From Pelagimonas sp. (lineage in GTDB: Bacteria; Pseudomonadota; Alphaproteobacteria; Rhodobacterales; Rhodobacteraceae), in assembly GCA_025210265.1 (NCBI GenBank), contig JAOASD010000008.1, positions 1 to 64,000 of the forward strand: DNA of 64,000 bases, given 5' to 3'. Position numbers and translations under genes: made by a program. This document shows, one piece after another, positions 61,097 through 64,000 of the stretch. The stretch's first letter is position 1, and each line of letters starts with the position of its first letter. The notes under the pieces were generated by a model. It saw only the letters and a list, made by a program, of their open reading frames with translations. It had not been told where the DNA came from and did not search any database.

Positions 61097-61813
61097 CTAG
61101 CCATTCGCCTTTTTCCAGTCTGTCGCGAATTTCTGCACGATTTCCTTCAGCGCGCTGCGCGGTGTGTAATGCAGATTGGTCAGGTTTTCGCGCGCGCTGC
61201 CTGCCCAGACCGTGCTGGTCATTTTCAGATCGGGGTTTCTGACCAGCACGCTGTCTTCGGTCAGGGACATGGAGACGCTGAATGGGATGATGCAGCCCTC
61301 CGATTCCTTGCGGGCCGATAGGCGCACGGCCAGGGTGGGGGTGCCGGGAATGCGCGCGACCTCTTCTTTTGACAGGAAGCGAACCCCCGCCTGTCCCAGT
61401 GTTTCACGCACCATTTTGCCAAATTCTGCGGTCAGCGGGTTCCCGTCTAGGGCGGTGCTGTCGAAATACACACCTGGATGGTTGCGCAGTGGGGTGGATT
61501 TGTCTGCGGCGGGCAGGGCGTGCAGCTGAGCGGGATCGGGTCGTGCGATCACGTTTGGCGGGGGCAAACCCCGGATTGTCGCCATTCGGTTCAACAGCAG
61601 AGTTAGCGAGTTACGCTCTTTTGCGTTCAGAAACATGATGTTGCGCAGCAGGGATGTGCCACGGTTCTGACATCTGTCGGGGTGTTGGCAGCCCTCTGGC
61701 AGGCGCTGCGCCTCGACATAAATGGTTTCGCGCGCTGCAGCCGGGCCGGTTGGCAGGGACAACAGCCCGGCAAAAGCCAGAAACATCATACAAAAAGACA
61801 AAGCGACGCGCAT
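61097..61813 (-). CDS. Secreted protein of unknown function
   Basis: 238 residues with a signal peptide (LSFCMMFLAFAGLLSLPTGPAAARE, cleavage near residue 27). The mature protein has two Cys near its N-terminus (EGCQHPDRCQNRG) and one further in (ESEGCIIPFS), and a C-terminal part of alternating strands (TLAVRLSARKESEG, VLVRNPDLKMTSTVWAGS). I do not recognise a family. It is divergent from the thioredoxin-TPR gene and converges with xthA. Confidence 0.72.
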   Translation of the reverse strand: MRVALSFCMMFLAFAGLLSLPTGPAAARETIYVEAQRLPEGCQHPDRCQNRGTSLLRNIMFLNAKERNSLTLLLNRMATIRGLPPPNVIARPDPAQLHALPAADKSTPLRNHPGVYFDSTALDGNPLTAEFGKMVRETLGQAGVRFLSKEEVARIPGTPTLAVRLSARKESEGCIIPFSVSMSLTEDSVLVRNPDLKMTSTVWAGSARENLTNLHYTPRSALKEIVQKFATDWKKANG

Positions 61814-61954
61814 GTTCGGCCCCGTAACAACAGGCAGGTGCGCGCAAGCCTAGCTTCGGAGGGTTAATCGCAGGTTATCCCGGCTCACTGGGGCTTGTGG
61901 GCTGTGGATGCGGGGGCCATATAGGGGACAAATTGCGCAATCAGGGGCAAAGAC

Positions 61955-62863
61955 ATGTTGGAACTGGGTGGGGCCGCGCCGGCCGCCGATCTGATCAAGG
62001 ATATTTCCGAAGCCGAATTCATGGCTGAGGTCGTCGAGGCCAGCCAGCAGATCCCCGTGATCGTGGATTTCTGGGCACCCTGGTGTGGCCCCTGCAAACA
62101 GCTGATCCCCGCGCTTGAGGCCGCCGTAACCGAGGCGCGCGGCGCTGTGAAAATGGTCAAGGTCAATGTGGACGAGGCCCAGATGATCGCAGGCCAGCTG
62201 CGCATCCAGTCGGTGCCCACGGTCTATGCCTTCTGGCAGGGTCAGCCGATTGACGGGTTTCAGGGCGCGCTGCCGGGCAGCGAACTAAAAGCCTTTATTG
62301 ACCGCGTGGTTGCGGCCTCTGGTGGCGATTCCTCTGGCGGGTTGGACGACGCAATCGCCGCTGCCGAGGAAATGCTGGACGAAGGCGCGGCCAGCGATGC
62401 GGCTCAGACCTTTGCTGCGATCCTTGGCGAAGACCCGGCCAATGCCAAAGCCTATGCCGGTCTGGTGCGTGCCCATCTGGCGATGGACGATCTGGAGCAG
62501 GCCGAGGCCATCCTGAACGGTGCCCCGGCGGAAATCGCGACCTCACCGGAACTGGAGGCCGCCTTTGCCCAGCTGGAACTGGCGAAACAGGCCAGCGACG
62601 CAGGCCCGATTGCCGAGCTGCGCGCGCAGGTCGAGGCCGACCCGAACAACCATCAGGCGCGGTTCGATCTGGCCCAGGCGATCTATGCTTCGGGCGATGG
62701 TGAAACCGCTGTGAATGAATTGCTGGAACTGTTCCGCCGCGACCGCGAATGGAATGATGGCGCGGCCAAGGCCCAGCTGTTCACCATTTTCGAGGCGCTC
62801 AAGCCCGAAGACCCGGTGGCGCTGAACGGTCGTCGCAAACTCAGCTCTCTGATATTTGCCTGA
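61955..62863 (+). CDS. Thioredoxin with C-terminal tetratricopeptide region (CnoX/YbbN-like)
   Basis: 302 residues. An N-terminal thioredoxin domain (about 15-125) carries WCGPC at 43-47 intact, and FWAPWCGPCKQLIPALE; the C-terminal region (about 135-300) is helical with TPR-like repeats (ASDAAQTFAAILGEDPANAKAYAGLVRAHLAMDDLEQA). This is the layout of CnoX/YbbN, a redox-linked chaperone that hands clients to GroEL or DnaK. E. coli CnoX lacks the second Cys position; this one keeps both, so it may be an active reductase. Confidence 0.9.
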   Translation: MLELGGAAPAADLIKDISEAEFMAEVVEASQQIPVIVDFWAPWCGPCKQLIPALEAAVTEARGAVKMVKVNVDEAQMIAGQLRIQSVPTVYAFWQGQPIDGFQGALPGSELKAFIDRVVAASGGDSSGGLDDAIAAAEEMLDEGAASDAAQTFAAILGEDPANAKAYAGLVRAHLAMDDLEQAEAILNGAPAEIATSPELEAAFAQLELAKQASDAGPIAELRAQVEADPNNHQARFDLAQAIYASGDGETAVNELLELFRRDREWNDGAAKAQLFTIFEALKPEDPVALNGRRKLSSLIFA

Positions 62864-62890
62864 GCGCATTCCGGGGCTATCCTTTCTAGC

Positions 62891-63535
62891 ATGAGCAAAC
62901 TCCCCGATCTGCCGGACGTGATTCCGGTCTTTCCTCTGCCCGGCGCGGTTCTGCTGCCTCGGGCGCGCCTGCCGCTGCATATTTTTGAGCCGCGCTATCT
63001 GGCCATGCTGGATGATGCGCTGAAAACCGGCACGCGGCTGATTGGCATGATCCAGCCCCACGCCCATCCGGGGCGCGAGGGCGATGACGGGCTGCACCGG
63101 ATCGGCTGCGCCGGGCGCATCACGCAATTTTCGGAAACCGAAGATGGGCGGTACATGATCACGCTGGCCGGGATTTCGCGCTTTCGGGTGGTCAAGGAGG
63201 TCGCGGGATTCACGCCCTATCGCCGCTGCGAGGTCAGCTGGCAGGGGTTCGAGCGCGATCAGGGCGGTACCGAAGCGGATTCGGGCTTTGACCGCGCGGC
63301 GTTTTTGCGCCTGCTGGACAGCTATTTCCAGACCCGCGAATTGTCGGCGGACTGGAAAACGCTGGAAGAGGCCGAGGACGAATTGCTGCTAAATTCCCTG
63401 TCGATGCTGTTGGAATTTGGCCCCGAAGACAAACAGGCGCTGCTGGAGGCGCCCAGCCTGACAACCCGGCGGGAAACCCTTGTGACCTTGCTGGAATACG
63501 CCCTGCGCGGCGGAGAAGAGGACATTGTGCAATGA
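62891..63535 (+). CDS. Lon N-terminal-domain (LON substrate-binding) protein
   Basis: 214 residues. The Lon N (PUA-like) domain covers most of the protein: [31 protein letters not shown] at the start, [30 protein letters not shown], then a helical C-terminus with a LL-rich end. No ATPase or protease domain. The family is widespread and its role unclear. The next gene overlaps its stop by four bases. Confidence 0.9.
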   Translation: MSKLPDLPDVIPVFPLPGAVLLPRARLPLHIFEPRYLAMLDDALKTGTRLIGMIQPHAHPGREGDDGLHRIGCAGRITQFSETEDGRYMITLAGISRFRVVKEVAGFTPYRRCEVSWQGFERDQGGTEADSGFDRAAFLRLLDSYFQTRELSADWKTLEEAEDELLLNSLSMLLEFGPEDKQALLEAPSLTTRRETLVTLLEYALRGGEEDIVQ

Positions 63536-63711
63536 GCGAGCAATTGTTTGACCGCCGGATGCTGGAGGCGCTGATCTGCCCCGTCACCCATGCGCGGCTG
63601 AGCTATGATGCGGAGCAGCAGGAATTGGTGAGCAAAGCCGCCAGCCTTGCCTTTCCGATCCGGGCGGGCATTCCCGTGATGCTGGTGGATGAGGCGCGCA
63701 AGCTGGATTGA
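63532..63711 (+). CDS. Trm112-family zinc-ribbon-like protein
   Basis: 59 residues, [20 protein letters not shown] and then [20 protein letters not shown]. This is the UPF0434/Trm112 fold with the conserved ICPVT and [10 protein letters not shown] motifs; only one Cys of the usual zinc set remains. In eukaryotes Trm112 activates methyltransferases; the bacterial role is unsettled. Translation is coupled to the Lon N-domain gene by an ATGA overlap. Confidence 0.88.
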   Translation: MSEQLFDRRMLEALICPVTHARLSYDAEQQELVSKAASLAFPIRAGIPVMLVDEARKLD

Positions 63712-63732
63712 GCGTGTACTCATCCTGCGGAT

Positions 63733-63756
63733 GGTGGGTTGAAAACCCACCCTACC
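63733..63756. repeat. 24-base hairpin repeat, copy 2
   Basis: Identical over 24 bases to 7200-7223. It lies in the 60-base spacer between the converging Trm112 and threonine dehydratase genes, where it could help end one of them. Confidence 0.75.
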
Positions 63757-63771
63757 CAGAGGCGCGCTGGG

Positions 63772-64000
63772 TCACAGAAAATCTAGCGCGCGTTTAAAAA
63801 TTTCCGGGTCCACATTCCCACCGGAGATCGTGCAGATCACCGCATCGCCCTTGATCTGATTCCCGTGGAACAGCGCGGCGGCGAGGGCCACGGCGCCTCC
63901 CGGTTCGGCGACGAGATTCAGATGTGCGAATGCGGCGGCCATGGCGCGCAGCGCCTGCTCTTCGCTGACCACAAGGCCCGGACCACAAAGCCGCTGCATG
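63772..64000 (-). CDS. Threonine dehydratase, C-terminal end (partial)
   Basis: The gene enters from the right edge; 75 residues to the stop at 63772. LVVSEEQALRAMAAAFAHLNLVAEPGGAVALAAALFHG and CTISGGNVDPEIF match the end of the PLP fold-type II catalytic domain of threonine/serine dehydratases. No ACT domain follows, so it is of the short catabolic or TdcB-like type, or a serine/threonine dehydratase used in ectoine or hydroxy-aspartate metabolism. Confidence 0.85.
   Translation of the reverse strand, partial: MQRLCGPGLVVSEEQALRAMAAAFAHLNLVAEPGGAVALAAALFHGNQIKGDAVICTISGGNVDPEIFKRALDFL

Overview
The window is a piece of chromosome from an alphaproteobacterium, almost certainly a member of the Rhodobacterales (Roseobacter group). 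The DNA is GC-rich and gene-dense. It carries lineage-typical small proteins (an SDHAF4/DUF1674 protein, a DUF3035 lipoprotein, a DUF805 membrane protein, a TIGR01459-type HAD protein), Gram-negative lipid A/KDO genes (lpxK, waaA), ubiA, a class-2 glutamate-cysteine ligase, and a glycine-betaine style dimethylglycine dehydrogenase next to a homocysteine methyltransferase. I see no transposase, integrase, phage gene or CRISPR array. Most of the window is core chromosome.

Region by region: the 3' end of a formate dehydrogenase alpha gene and its terminator (1-410); a response regulator and a hybrid PAS histidine kinase on the minus strand (430-3014); divergent from them a block of acyl-CoA ligase, LivG, LivH, a small membrane protein, LivM, a periplasmic binding protein, LivF, a cupin and a PaaK-like CoA ligase (3254-12712), which reads as uptake plus CoA activation of a carboxylic acid; rpmJ and tRNA-Val(GAC) (12941-13230); an N-formylglutamate amidohydrolase; a minus-strand block lpxK, waaA, cysQ-like, pmbA-like, phosphodiester glycosidase, rbfA (14285-19854); dapB; an SDHAF4-like gene; rsmB, heparinase-like, purH, lspA, DUF3035 and an M16 peptidase pair (21179-30050); dapA; a lytic transglycosylase; an EamA permease; a divergent pair encoding the two halves of MnmC (34081-35835); a MaoC-type hydratase; a HAD protein; a coiled-coil membrane protein with an OmpA-family protein; ubiA divergent from rsmE-GNAT-membrane protein; gshA; DUF805; a gamma-glutamyltransferase (44899-46482).

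An 850-base gene-poor stretch (46483-47333) follows. It holds two direct copies of a roughly 71-base stem-loop unit and a minus-strand intrinsic terminator, and is the least explained part of the window. After it come an RsbW-like kinase and a STAS protein, a thiolase, free methionine sulfoxide reductase, an XRE-cupin regulator, a GFA-family protein, an RTX-repeat glycoside hydrolase (GH114-like), a homocysteine S-methyltransferase and a dimethylglycine dehydrogenase (47334-55918), then rarD, an RluA-type pseudouridine synthase, an aldehyde dehydrogenase, a 1-Cys peroxiredoxin, exonuclease III, an unassigned secreted protein, a thioredoxin-TPR protein, a Lon-N-domain protein, a Trm112-family protein and the 3' end of a threonine dehydratase.

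Two dispersed non-coding repeat families run through the intergenic spaces: a (G/A)GTATTT...AAGAAG element at seven loci, often paired head to head or joined to a GC hairpin, and a 24-base hairpin repeat at 7200 and 63733. The signals I would check first are the duplicated stem-loop unit (46609 and 46834), the GTATTT element family, and a tandem decamer that looks like an OmpR-family binding site between the two-component genes and the ligase/transporter block.
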